Shown piece by piece: positions 45,325 through 53,775 of a DNA stretch of 64,000 nucleotides (positions are counted from its first letter, which is position 1; the number at the start of each line of letters is the position of its first letter). A model generated the notes under the pieces. That model worked only from the letters and a program-made list of their open reading frames with translations, was not told the DNA's origin and searched no databases. The stretch spans positions 2,750,009-2,814,008 of the forward strand of contig NZ_CM009578.1 in the NCBI RefSeq assembly GCF_002993885.1. The letters are read 5' to 3'. Made by a program: the position numbers and the translations under genes. Origin of the DNA: Sphingopyxis lindanitolerans. GTDB lineage: Bacteria > Pseudomonadota > Alphaproteobacteria > Sphingomonadales > Sphingomonadaceae.

Positions 45325-46557
45325 TCAGCAGGTCGGCAGCGAAATGCCGAACGGCCCCTTGCATTTCTTCTTTTTCTCGGGCGCCGGGCTGCTTTCGTTG
45401 CCGCCGCTCGACCCGCTTTGGCCGCCGAAACCGTCGCCGATCATCAGCATCGTGTGCGATCGGAACCGCACCTTCGCGGTCCAGTCGATGTTCCACGCCG
45501 CCTTGCCCGCGGGCTTGGGCGGATAGGCGAAATTCGCCTCGGGTCCAAAGGCGTTCAAATTGCCGATCATCATCTCGCCCGACGCCTTCTTGACCTCGGC
45601 CGGGATCTGGCAACTCGTCTGCGATGGCGGCATGACGATCTTCCGGGTGATGAGGTTCGCGACGACCGACGGGGGCAGCCAGTCCCACAGCCCGCCGCCG
45701 AATTCGCGCGCGTTGCTGCTCGTCCACCAGACGACGTCGCCGCCTTGCGCGCCGCGATCCATACCACCGAAGGCCCAGGCGACATAGCCGGTCGCGGGAG
45801 CAAGCTGGTTCCAGCGGATCATCAGCGATCCATCGGCCTGTTGCGATGTCGAGGCGTTGAGCGCGGGCATATAGTCCTGGGCGAGGGTGAAATTGATCTC
45901 TGGCCCGACATTGCCCGCGATGCGGTGCGCGCCGATCAGCGACGAGGCCGTCGATGGCTGTTTCGACGATTTGCTGTTCGGCCAAGCGGCATAGGAGCGG
46001 CTGTTGCTGGCCATGACCTCGCGGATGCGGGGGATGGATGAGGTGAACAGGTTCGGCGGCATCTGTCCGGCCGCGAGTTTCGAAAAGTCGATGACGACCG
46101 GCTGCCCCGGGCCGGCCTTGGCGCCGCAGCCCCAGAACAGCAGCATCCGCCCCTTGGGCCGTTCGAACGATCCGTCGGCCATGCTGTCGCTGCTGTCGCT
46201 CGGCGTCGACTTGCCGGGTTCGGGGCCGAGCAGTGGCAGCGATTTGCCGAGCTTTGCCTGGGGTTCGAAATAATGATCGGCGCGCACCGGCGGCGCCGTC
46301 GGTCCCTGGTTCGACCCGATTCGCAGCTCGAGCGTGCGCGCGACCTTGCCGTCGGGACCACCACCGAACATCATGCCCAGTGCGCTGCCCACGCCAACGC
46401 GCCCGCCCGCGCCCAGCGCGGCAAATCCCGACGCGGTCGCGACGTCCATCTCATATCGTTCGGTGGGCCCGCTGGCCTTTTGCTGCGCCGATCCGGGAAC
46501 GGCGGCGAGCATCGCGGCAATAGAGGCGACGGAAACGAAACGCAGACTCGAACGCAT
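45325..46557 (-). CDS. exported protein of unknown function
   Basis: A 410-residue exported protein. The ATG at 46557 has GGGAGGATAG upstream and gives a signal peptide ending at VPGSAQQ. The mature part begins with a Gly-rich stretch (ALGAGGRVGVGSALGMMFGGG), has WGCGAKAGPGQPVVID and a mid-region with WAFGGMDRGAQGGDVVWW. The end is Ser/Gly-rich, then KKKKCKGPFGISLPTC with two cysteines. I cannot name a family. Its neighbours are small envelope-type genes and tldD. Confidence 0.7.
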   Translation of the reverse strand: MRSSLRFVSVASIAAMLAAVPGSAQQKASGPTERYEMDVATASGFAALGAGGRVGVGSALGMMFGGGPDGKVARTLELRIGSNQGPTAPPVRADHYFEPQAKLGKSLPLLGPEPGKSTPSDSSDSMADGSFERPKGRMLLFWGCGAKAGPGQPVVIDFSKLAAGQMPPNLFTSSIPRIREVMASNSRSYAAWPNSKSSKQPSTASSLIGAHRIAGNVGPEINFTLAQDYMPALNASTSQQADGSLMIRWNQLAPATGYVAWAFGGMDRGAQGGDVVWWTSSNAREFGGGLWDWLPPSVVANLITRKIVMPPSQTSCQIPAEVKKASGEMMIGNLNAFGPEANFAYPPKPAGKAAWNIDWTAKVRFRSHTMLMIGDGFGGQSGSSGGNESSPAPEKKKKCKGPFGISLPTC

Positions 46558-46681
46558 GCTATCCTCCCTGTTGCGAGAACGTCCCTCGCGGATGACAATG
46601 CGACCCAATTCTTATTCTGTTTGAATGGTCCATAGGCGTGGAACAGCGCCGCGCCAAGTGATGGGTGTCACACCCACCGAA

Positions 46682-46707
46682 CCTTCTCCTCCCATCAGGG
46701 GAGAAGG
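46682..46707 (-). terminator. hairpin after tldD
   Basis: CCTTCTCCTC pairs with GGGGAGAAGG around a 6-base loop, 6-30 bases after the tldD stop codon. There is no long T run, so efficiency is uncertain. A second short palindrome (GGGTGTcACACCC) lies just beyond. Confidence 0.45.
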
Positions 46708-46712
46708 CGTGC

Positions 46713-48155
46713 TTACGCCGTGCCGCCCACCGTCAGCCCGCTGACCAGCAGGGTCGGCTGGCCGACCCCGGCGGGGACGCTCTGGCCGCCCTTGCCGCAG
46801 ATGCCGATCCCTTCGTCGATCGCCATGTCGTCCCCGATGCCGGTCACCTTGGTGAGCACGCTCGGCCCGTCGCCGATCAAGGTCGCGCCCTTGATCGAAT
46901 CGCCGAGTTTGCCGTTCTCGATCTTGTAGGCCTCGGTGCAACTGAAGACGAACTTGCCCGACACGATATCGACCTGGCCGCCGCCGAAGCTTTTCGCGAA
47001 GATGCCGGTCTTGACGCGGCTCAGCAATTCGGCGGGATCGTCGTTGCCGCCGCGCATGAACGTGTTGGTCATCCGCGGCATCGGCGCGTGGGCAAAGCTT
47101 TCGCGGCGGCCGTTGCCGGTCGGCTCGACGCCCATCAGCCGGGCGTTGAGGCGGTCCTGCATATAGGCTTTCAATATGCCGTCCTCGATCAGGATGTTTT
47201 CCTGCGTCGGCGTGCCTTCATCGTCGATCGACAGCGAGCCGCGGCGGCCGCCGCCGACGGGGCTTTCCAGTGCGCCATCGTCGATCACGGTGACGCCGGC
47301 GGCGGCGACGCGCTCGCCGATGCGGCCCGAAAAGGCGCTGGTGCCCTTGCGGTTGAAATCACCCTCGAGCCCGTGGCCGACCGCCTCGTGCAGCAGCACG
47401 CCGGGCCAGCCGGGGCCGAGCAGCACGGTGAACTCGCCCGCCGGGGCATCGACCGCGCGCAAATTGACGAGCGCCTGGTTCAGCGCCTCGTCGATCGCGC
47501 GGTTCCACTGCGCCTCCTCGAACAGATGGTCGTACATGTAACGGCCGCCGAGGCCGAAATAGCCGCTCTCGCGCCGTCCATTCTCTTCGACGACGATCGA
47601 GACGTTGAGACGGACGAGCGGGCGGATATCGGTGGCGAGGAAGCCGTCGGCGCGGACGATCTCGACCACCGACCAGCTGCCCGCGAGCGCGACCGATACC
47701 TGGACGACGCGCGGATCGCGTGCGCGCGCCGCGGCATCGACCTGCTGGCACAGCGCGACCTTCTTCGCGAAGGGGATGAGGTCGAGCGGATTTGCTTCGT
47801 CATAGAGGTGACGATTGGTGCGCGGCGGTGGGCCGGCGGGCGCCTGCTTCGCGGGGTCGAGCAGGGCAAGCGTCTCGGCGGCGCGGCGGATCGCGCCCGC
47901 GCTGATGTCGCTGGCATGGGCAAAGCCCGTCATCTCGCCCGACACGGCGCGCAGGCCAAAGCCCGCGTCGGTCGAATAATCGGCCGTCTTCAATCGCCCG
48001 TCGTCGAAGCCGAAGCTCTCGGTCGCGCGATATTGCAGGTAAAGCTCGCCGTCGTCGGCCTTGGCGAGCGCTTCGCGCGCGAGCGCCTGCGCGAGATCGG
48101 GGTCGAGCGCGTCGGCGCGATAGAGGAAGCGGCGGGGATCGGTCGGACTGGTCAT
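46713..48155 (-). CDS. tldD: metalloprotease TldD
   Basis: A 480-residue subunit of the TldD/TldE (PmbA) protease, which matures some ribosomal peptides and degrades CcdA-like antitoxins. The zinc motif is HEAVGHGLEGD at about residues 253-263, and the later CTEAY region supplies the third ligand Cys. The ATG at 48155 is preferred to a GTG at 48161. Its partner TldE is not in the window, as usual when the two are unlinked. Confidence 0.95.
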   Translation of the reverse strand: MTSPTDPRRFLYRADALDPDLAQALAREALAKADDGELYLQYRATESFGFDDGRLKTADYSTDAGFGLRAVSGEMTGFAHASDISAGAIRRAAETLALLDPAKQAPAGPPPRTNRHLYDEANPLDLIPFAKKVALCQQVDAAARARDPRVVQVSVALAGSWSVVEIVRADGFLATDIRPLVRLNVSIVVEENGRRESGYFGLGGRYMYDHLFEEAQWNRAIDEALNQALVNLRAVDAPAGEFTVLLGPGWPGVLLHEAVGHGLEGDFNRKGTSAFSGRIGERVAAAGVTVIDDGALESPVGGGRRGSLSIDDEGTPTQENILIEDGILKAYMQDRLNARLMGVEPTGNGRRESFAHAPMPRMTNTFMRGGNDDPAELLSRVKTGIFAKSFGGGQVDIVSGKFVFSCTEAYKIENGKLGDSIKGATLIGDGPSVLTKVTGIGDDMAIDEGIGICGKGGQSVPAGVGQPTLLVSGLTVGGTA

Positions 48156-48270
48156 GCCCACGATATAAGCATGCAGCCGCGCCGCGCAAAGGCTAGTTCG
48201 TCATGGCCTCGCTTCGCTCGCCATCGCGGGGCGGTCGGCGTGCCGGTCGCCGCGATGGTGATGATGCGCT

Positions 48271-48298
48271 TAACCCTTGTCGACTAACCCTTGTCGAC
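48271..48298. repeat. 14-bp tandem duplication at a stop codon
   Basis: TAACCCTTGTCGAC occurs twice in tandem (48271-48284 and 48285-48298). The second copy encodes the end (VDKG, TAG) of the zinc-finger protein on the minus strand and the first is just downstream. The pattern is like that at 9241-9290. Confidence 0.6.
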
Positions 48299-48481
48299 GA
48301 TCCCGCCGACGAGGATGAAACGCCGGTCGCAATAGCCGCAGTCGGCAAAGCCCTCATCGGGATCGATTTCGAGCCACACGCGCGGATGGCCGAGCGCCGC
48401 ATCGGCGAGGCCGTCGCCGGTGCCGTCGCAGGCGATGCGGGTCTTGGGTGTGCGGATCGTTTCGGGTGCGGGCTGGGTCAT
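48284..48481 (-). CDS. zf-CHCC zinc-finger domain protein
   Basis: A 65-residue protein. The metal ligands are probably Cys19 (IACDGT), His in LGHPRVWLEID, and the pair in ADCGYCDRRF, the zf-CHCC pattern. Such proteins are related to the mitochondrial complex I subunit NDUFS6 and are conserved in alphaproteobacteria, where they may aid complex I assembly. The start at 48481 has no other sensible alternative. Confidence 0.85.
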   Translation of the reverse strand: MTQPAPETIRTPKTRIACDGTGDGLADAALGHPRVWLEIDPDEGFADCGYCDRRFILVGGIVDKG

Positions 48482-48549
48482 CGACGCGCCTTTAGCAAGC
48501 GCGATGCCCGCCCGCAATCGGTCTCCGATGTCCGCGGCGACGAAGCGCG

Positions 48550-49110
48550 TTACAGATAGTTGAGCGTGATCGTGAAACTGCCGGCATAATCGCCCGGGGC
48601 CTGATTCGCGCCGACCTCGAGCGTCGCGCCGACGGGGAAGTTGTAATTGCCGAGCGCGCTGGCGATGGTGAAGCGTATCGGGGTGGTCGAAAGGGTCGCG
48701 GTCGGGGTCGAGCCGATCTCGAAATCGCGCACGCGCATCCGCTTGCCGGGGCCGGTGATCCAGATGCTGTTCGCGCCGAGCGAGATGTTGACCTGGCGAT
48801 TCGGTGTACCGAGCCCGGCGAAGCGCGCAGGCTCGCCGTCATTGCCGGCCAGCGTCGCGCCGCCGGTGCGGCTGCGCGTTCCGTCGGGACCGATCCGCAC
48901 CGTCCCCGCGCTTCCCGACGCGATGATGCTGCCGAAATCGAGGTCGCTGACCTTGAAGAAGGAAAGCGGCCGCAGCACGATGACGTCGGCCTGGCCCGCT
49001 GTGCTGTCTTGCGCGAGCGCCGGCGATGCGGCGATGGGCGCGATCAAAAGCGCAACAACAGCGAAACCGCGCTGCGCGCGCAGCGCGCGAAAGATAGGAC
49101 TGGTCCTCAC
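48550..49110 (-). CDS. DUF4402 domain exported protein
   Basis: A 186-residue exported protein. The signal peptide ends at SPALAQDS. The mature part (DVIVLRPLSFFKVSDLDFGSII ... GDYAGSFTITLNYL) is typical of DUF4402, a beta-sandwich thought to be pilin- or fimbria-like. No chaperone-usher genes are adjacent. The gene stands alone, divergent from the ABC ATPase gene. Confidence 0.88.
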   Translation of the reverse strand: MRTSPIFRALRAQRGFAVVALLIAPIAASPALAQDSTAGQADVIVLRPLSFFKVSDLDFGSIIASGSAGTVRIGPDGTRSRTGGATLAGNDGEPARFAGLGTPNRQVNISLGANSIWITGPGKRMRVRDFEIGSTPTATLSTTPIRFTIASALGNYNFPVGATLEVGANQAPGDYAGSFTITLNYL

Positions 49111-49221
49111 ATCGGCCGTGATAGCGGCGACCTTCCAATTTAGCGTTAACGCGGCGCTCCGCTAAAATCGTCGCGGACAGAGGGCTTTCGCGCGGGCGGG
49201 CGCGCGGCTATGGAGGCGGCC

Positions 49222-50145
49222 ATGAGTGAAGCCGCCATCCGCATCGACGCTGTTTCCAAGCTTTATGCCGGGGGCAAGCAGGCGCTCGACAAGGTCAGCT
49301 TCGACGTGCCGCGCGGGCAGATCTTCGGGCTGCTCGGTCCCAATGGCGCGGGCAAGTCGACGCTGATCAACATCCTCGCGGGTCTCGTCAACAAGACGAG
49401 CGGATCGGCGAGCATCTGGGGTTTCGACATCGATGCCGACCCGCGCAACGCCAAATATTCGATCGGCATCGTGCCGCAGGAAATCGTCTTCGATCCTTTC
49501 TTCACCCCCTATGAGACGCTGGAGAATCAGGCGGGTCTCTATGGCGTGCCGAAAGACAGGCGCATCTCCGACGCGCTGCTCGCGGCGGTTCACCTGTCGG
49601 ACAAGCGGGACGCCTATGCGCGCACGTTGTCGGGGGGGATGAAGCGTCGCCTGCTCGTCGCCAAGGCGATGGTCCATTCGCCGCCGATCATCGTCCTCGA
49701 CGAGCCCACGGCGGGGGTCGATATCGAGCTTCGCCAGCAGCTTTGGGAATATGTGCAGTCGCTCAACGATCGCGGCGTCACCGTGGTGCTGACGACGCAT
49801 TATCTCGAAGAGGCCGAGGAATTGTGCGACCGGATCGCGATCATCAACCATGGCCGGCTGATCGCGAACAAGCCGACGCGCGAGCTGGTCGACATGGCGC
49901 GCGAGAAGATCGTCGTCGTGACGCTCGACGCCGATGTCACCGTGCTGCCGTCGCACCCGGCGTTCGAGAAGGTCGAGCGCGACGGGACGCGCGGACTCGC
50001 GATCAGCTACAACAAGGACCGGATGAACGCGGGCGAAGTGCTCGCGGCGGTGAACGCAATGGGGCACGGCATCGTCGACGTCTCGACCCGCGAGGCCGAT
50101 CTGGAGGATGTGTTCCTCAATTTGACGCGGGCGGCGAATGGATAG
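49222..50145 (+). CDS. ABC-2 type transporter ATP-binding protein (no permease beside it)
   Basis: A 307-residue ATPase. Walker A is LGPNGAGKSTLINILAG, the signature is LSGGMKRRLLVAKAM, Walker B is IIVLDEPTAGVD, and the H-loop is TTHYLEEAEELC. The C-terminal domain (ADLEDVFLNLTRA) is typical of ABC-2/YadG-like exporters. The ATG at 49222 is chosen over one at 49210. Its permease is usually the next gene, but here an inverted repeat and nadB follow. Confidence 0.9.
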   Translation: MSEAAIRIDAVSKLYAGGKQALDKVSFDVPRGQIFGLLGPNGAGKSTLINILAGLVNKTSGSASIWGFDIDADPRNAKYSIGIVPQEIVFDPFFTPYETLENQAGLYGVPKDRRISDALLAAVHLSDKRDAYARTLSGGMKRRLLVAKAMVHSPPIIVLDEPTAGVDIELRQQLWEYVQSLNDRGVTVVLTTHYLEEAEELCDRIAIINHGRLIANKPTRELVDMAREKIVVVTLDADVTVLPSHPAFEKVERDGTRGLAISYNKDRMNAGEVLAAVNAMGHGIVDVSTREADLEDVFLNLTRAANG

Positions 50146-50154
50146 CCTCTCTTC

Positions 50155-50238
50155 TCCGTTCGTGTCGAGCGAAGTCGAGATGCCCATCGGCGTGGTGCAA
50201 GGTCGCGGGGTGTCTCGACTTCGCTCGACACGAACGGA
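50155..50238. repeat. inverted repeat with TCGAGCGAAGTCGAGA core
   Basis: Perfect 26-base arms (50155-50180 and 50213-50238) beginning TCCGTTCGTGTCGAGCGAAG around a 32-base loop. The arms are the same as those at 38297-38376. It lies between the ABC ATPase gene and nadB and ends seven bases before the nadB ATG. Confidence 0.85.
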
Positions 50239-50244
50239 AATCTA

Positions 50245-51831
50245 ATGGCTGAAAACCTCTCCCACGACGTCATCATCGTCGGCTCTGGCGCCGCCGGCCT
50301 CACCGCCGCCATCGCGCTCGCCGATCATTGCCGCGTGCTCGTCCTCGCAAAAGGCGAGCTCACCGGCGGATCGACTGCGTGGGCGCAGGGCGGGATCGCG
50401 GCGGTGCTCGATGCGGGCGACACGTTCGAAAATCATATCGAGGACACGATGGTCGCGGGCGCGGGGCTCAACCGGCGCGAGACGGTCGAATTCGTGATCG
50501 AGAACGCCCCGCACGCGATCGAGCGGCTGATCGAAATGGGGGTGTCCTTCAACAAGGAGAAAGGCGCGCTCCATCTGACGCGCGAGGGCGGCCATTCGCA
50601 CCGCCGCATCGTCCATGTCGACGATGCGACCGGCTGGGCGGTGCAGGCGGCGCTGCTCAAGACCGCCGAGGCGCATCCGAACATCACCCTGCTGCCGGGC
50701 CAGACGTGCATCGACCTCATCACCGGCCGGCATGAAGCGCGCTATTCGGGCTCGGGGCGCGTCTGGGGCGTCTATGCGCTCGATGAGAGAAGCGGCGAGG
50801 TCCACGCGCATGTCGGCCGCGCGACGATCCTCGCGAGCGGCGGGGCGGGGCGTGTCTATCAATTTTCGACCGCGCCGCGCGGGGCGACCGGCGACGGCAT
50901 CGCGATGGCGTGGCGCGCGGGCTGCCGCGTCTCGAACATGGAGATGATGCAGTTCCACCCGACCTGCCTCTATAATCTGGAGGTCAAGAATTTCCTGATC
51001 ACCGAGGCGGTGCGCGGCGAGGGAGGCATATTGAAGCATCCGGTCACCGGGCACCGCTACATGCCCGATTACGACCCGCGCGCCGAGCTGGCGCCGCGTG
51101 ATATCGTCGCGCGCGCCAACGACGACCAGATCAAGCGTTCGGGGCTCGACTATGTCCACCTCGACATCAGCGACCAGGATCCCGATTTCGTCGCCGGGCA
51201 TTTCCCCAACATCCACGAAAAACTGCTGACGCTCGGCATCGATATGACGAAGGGGCCGATCCCGGTGGTCCCCGCGCAGCATTATACCTGCGGCGGGGTG
51301 CTGATTGATCTCGACGGGCGCACCGACCTCCCCGGCCTTTATGCGGCGGGCGAGGTGACCGAAAGCGGGCTGCACGGCGCGAACCGCCTCGCGTCGAACA
51401 GCCTGCTCGAATGTTTTGTCTTCGGCGAGGCGGCGGCGAAGCATGTCATCGCGCATTGGGACGAACTGGGCGCACCGCCCGCGATCCGCCCGTGGGACGA
51501 AAGCCGCGTCACCGACTCCGACGAAGAGGTGGTGATCAAGCAGAACTGGACCGAGATTCGCCGCTTCATGTGGAACTATGTCGGCATCGTCCGCACCACC
51601 AAGCGGCTGGAGCGCGCGCAGCATCGGATCAACATGCTGGTGCACGAGGTCGAGGATTATTACGGCCATTTCCGCGTGACCACCGACCTGATCGAGTTGC
51701 GCAACCTGCTGCAATGCGCCGACCTGATCGTGAAGAGCGCGCTCCACCGCAAGGAAAGCCGCGGGCTTCACTATACGCTCGATTATTCGGGGTTACTGCC
51801 GCAAGCGGTCGATACGGTGCTGGTGCCGTAA
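50245..51831 (+). CDS. nadB: L-aspartate oxidase
   Basis: A 528-residue FAD enzyme, first step of NAD synthesis from aspartate. FAD motif DVIIVGSGAAGLTAAIA, the STAWAQGGIAAV segment, and the catalytic part EMMQFHPTCLY, ITEAVRGEGGIL, QHYTCGGVLIDLDGRT, and EVTESGLHGANRLASNSLLE are all present. The segment of NadB (GAGLN.. rather than succinate-binding context), with no succinate dehydrogenase partner next to it, supports NadB over SdhA. nadA and nadC are not in the window. Confidence 0.95.
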   Translation: MAENLSHDVIIVGSGAAGLTAAIALADHCRVLVLAKGELTGGSTAWAQGGIAAVLDAGDTFENHIEDTMVAGAGLNRRETVEFVIENAPHAIERLIEMGVSFNKEKGALHLTREGGHSHRRIVHVDDATGWAVQAALLKTAEAHPNITLLPGQTCIDLITGRHEARYSGSGRVWGVYALDERSGEVHAHVGRATILASGGAGRVYQFSTAPRGATGDGIAMAWRAGCRVSNMEMMQFHPTCLYNLEVKNFLITEAVRGEGGILKHPVTGHRYMPDYDPRAELAPRDIVARANDDQIKRSGLDYVHLDISDQDPDFVAGHFPNIHEKLLTLGIDMTKGPIPVVPAQHYTCGGVLIDLDGRTDLPGLYAAGEVTESGLHGANRLASNSLLECFVFGEAAAKHVIAHWDELGAPPAIRPWDESRVTDSDEEVVIKQNWTEIRRFMWNYVGIVRTTKRLERAQHRINMLVHEVEDYYGHFRVTTDLIELRNLLQCADLIVKSALHRKESRGLHYTLDYSGLLPQAVDTVLVP

Positions 51832-52326
51832 AGAAGAAATTATCTCACACAAAGATACAAAGACACAAAGGCACGAAGAAGATCAGCGTAATAAATTGCC
51901 GTTGGCGATACGGCACACGCCTTCCTTGAACGTGGCGCCGCCGAAATTCATCAGCAGGCCGAGCGGCAAATCAAGTAGGCGAAGATAGGTCAGCACCTGT
52001 TTACTATGGAGCGGCGAAAGCCGTTCGACAGATTTGAGCTCGATCAGCAGCTTCCCATTCAACAGCAAATCCGCGCGGAACCCTTCGGCGAGCTCAATCC
52101 CATCATAATGTATTGGAATCGGACGCTGACGTTCGACGAACAGCCCCCTTCGGGTCAATTGATCCGTCAGGATGGCCTCATAAACAGATTCGAGCAGCCC
52201 TGGCCCCAAATCGCGGTGCAGTTGGAAGCCGCAGTCAACAGCAATGGTCGCCAGTTTCTCCGTTTCCGAACGCATCGGATCCTTCTTCGTGCCTTTGTGT
52301 CTTTGTGTGAGATAATTTCTTTCTTC
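51831..52326. mobile_element. inverted-repeat unit enclosing GxxExxY gene
   Basis: The left arm (51831-51884) and right arm (52279-52326) are inverted copies: AAATTATCTCACACAAAG, then ACACAAAGGCACGAAGAAG. The left arm has one extra unit of 10 bases (AAAGATACAA), so arms grow or shrink by short repeat units. The arms abut both ends of the GxxExxY gene. Lower GC than the neighbourhood and perfect nesting suggest a discrete unit that moved as one. No transposase is inside, so the mechanism is unknown. Confidence 0.7.
51883..52275 (-). CDS. GxxExxY protein
   Basis: A 130-residue protein of the GxxExxY family (Iron-related PF13366-type), with Gly26-Leu-Leu-Glu29-Ser-Val-Tyr32 after the invariant HRDLGPG. 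The later GFRADLLLNGKLLIELKSVERL looks like a nuclease-type D-x(n)-E-x-K core (D in RADLL, E-L-K in LIELKSV). That suggests a PD-(D/E)XK relation, which I infer from pattern only. Base composition is near 53% GC in sampled lines. Its start and stop lie within bases of the inverted arms on each side. Confidence 0.88.
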   Translation of the reverse strand: MRSETEKLATIAVDCGFQLHRDLGPGLLESVYEAILTDQLTRRGLFVERQRPIPIHYDGIELAEGFRADLLLNGKLLIELKSVERLSPLHSKQVLTYLRLLDLPLGLLMNFGGATFKEGVCRIANGNLLR

Positions 52327-52327
52327 C

Positions 52328-52573
52328 TTATCCCCCGATACCCAGCAACCTGCCGACCAGAATCAGAACGATCGCGCCGATCACCGAGGCGAGGCAGCCC
52401 GCACCGTGGAACTCGCGCTGCCCGCGCGAGGTGACGAGACCCGCGAGCAACGACCCGCCGACGCCAAGCAGGATCGTCGCGATCCATCCCATGTCGACGG
52501 CGCCGGGATAGAAGAATCGCGCGAGCGCGCCGATGATCAGGCCCGAGATGATGGCGCTGAGAATGTTGATCAT
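52328..52573 (-). CDS. GlsB/YeaQ/YmgE family stress response membrane protein
   Basis: An 81-residue small membrane protein with three hydrophobic segments. The pattern IISGLIIGALARFFYPG and GWIATILLGVGGSLLAGLV matches the GlsB/YeaQ family, linked to stress response. Its ATG overlaps the TGA of the amidohydrolase gene upstream (ATGA). Confidence 0.9.
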   Translation of the reverse strand: MINILSAIISGLIIGALARFFYPGAVDMGWIATILLGVGGSLLAGLVTSRGQREFHGAGCLASVIGAIVLILVGRLLGIGG

Positions 52574-53775
52574 GCGTCGAACCCTCCTTCCAGGAATTTT
52601 TCGGCCAGCGCCGCGTGCAGCGCCGCGCCCCTTGCCATGACCTTTTCGTCGAGCACCATATGGTTCGAGTGGAGGCCGCAGCAGGCGCGCCAGTCGCTGC
52701 CTTGCTCGCTTGCGCCGAGCCAGAACATCGCGCCGGGGACTTTTTCGAGGACGTAGGAGAAATCCTCGGCGCCCATCACGGGGTTGCCCATCGTCAGCCA
52801 CGCTTCCTCGCCGAAGGTCGCTTCGACGACCGTCTGGCCAAAGGCGACCGCGCGCGCGTCGCAGATCGTGACCGGAAAGCCTTCCTCGACCGTCACCTCG
52901 GCGGTGCAGCCATGCGCTTCGGCGATCGCGGGGGCGAGGCGCTTGAGCTCGCGCGCGACCATCGCGCGGCGTTCAGGCGACAGGGTGCGGATCGTGCCGA
53001 GCATTTCGGCGGTCTCGGGAATGATATTGTTCGTCGTCCCCGCCGCGATCTTTGCGATGGTGACGACCGCGGGGTCGAACACCGAGATGCGGCGCGTCAC
53101 CATCGTCTGGATCGCGGAGACGATTTCGCAGGCGACCGGGATCGGGTCGATCGAATCCTGCGGCATCGAGGCGTGGCCGCCCGCGCCCTTGACGATGATC
53201 GACAGCACGTCGGACGAGGCGAGCAGCGGCCCAGCGCGCCCCGCAAAGACCCCGTGCGGCGCATTGGGCATGATGTGGAGCGCGAAGGCGGCGTCGGGGA
53301 GCGGGTCGATCAGTCCGTCGTCGAGCATGAAGCGCGCGCCGTGGTGGCCTTCCTCGCCCGGCTGGAACATGAACAGCACGGTCCCCGCCAGCCGGTCGCG
53401 CGCCGCACAGAGCAGCTTCGCCGCGCCGACGAGCATCGCGACATGGGTGTCGTGGCCGCAGGCGTGCATCGCGCCGCTGGTTTCGGAGGTGAAGGCGAGC
53501 CCGGTATCCTCGACCAGCGGCAGCGCGTCCATGTCACCGCGCAGCAACACGGTGCGCCCGTTCGCGGGCCCGCGCAGGATCGCGATCAGGCCGGTGGTCG
53601 ATGGCCCTTCGCGAAATTCGAGCGGCAGCCCCGCGAGCGCCTCCTTGATCTTCGCGAGTGTCTTGGGGTTTTGCAGGCCCAATTCGGGTTCGCGGTGGAT
53701 CGCGCGGCGCAGGTCGACGAGGTCGTCGAGCAGCGTTTCGGCCTCGGCGGGCCAGCTTCGTGCGATTTCGTTCAT
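52570..53775 (-). CDS. M20 family amidohydrolase (HipO-like)
   Basis: A 401-residue metal-dependent amidohydrolase. Motifs are RRAIHREPELGLQ, LRGDMDALPLVE, GAMHACGHDTHVAML with the metal Cys/His, and FQPGEEGHHGARFML with the catalytic Glu pair; GAGGHASMPQ is in the lid domain and MGAEDFSYVLEKVPGAMFWLG in the C-terminus. This is the hippurate/IAA-amino-acid/N-acyl-amino-acid hydrolase branch. It is coupled to an acyl-CoA dehydrogenase upstream, which suggests processing of acyl-amino acids or branched amino acid products. Confidence 0.92.
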   Translation of the reverse strand: MNEIARSWPAEAETLLDDLVDLRRAIHREPELGLQNPKTLAKIKEALAGLPLEFREGPSTTGLIAILRGPANGRTVLLRGDMDALPLVEDTGLAFTSETSGAMHACGHDTHVAMLVGAAKLLCAARDRLAGTVLFMFQPGEEGHHGARFMLDDGLIDPLPDAAFALHIMPNAPHGVFAGRAGPLLASSDVLSIIVKGAGGHASMPQDSIDPIPVACEIVSAIQTMVTRRISVFDPAVVTIAKIAAGTTNNIIPETAEMLGTIRTLSPERRAMVARELKRLAPAIAEAHGCTAEVTVEEGFPVTICDARAVAFGQTVVEATFGEEAWLTMGNPVMGAEDFSYVLEKVPGAMFWLGASEQGSDWRACCGLHSNHMVLDEKVMARGAALHAALAEKFLEGGFDA

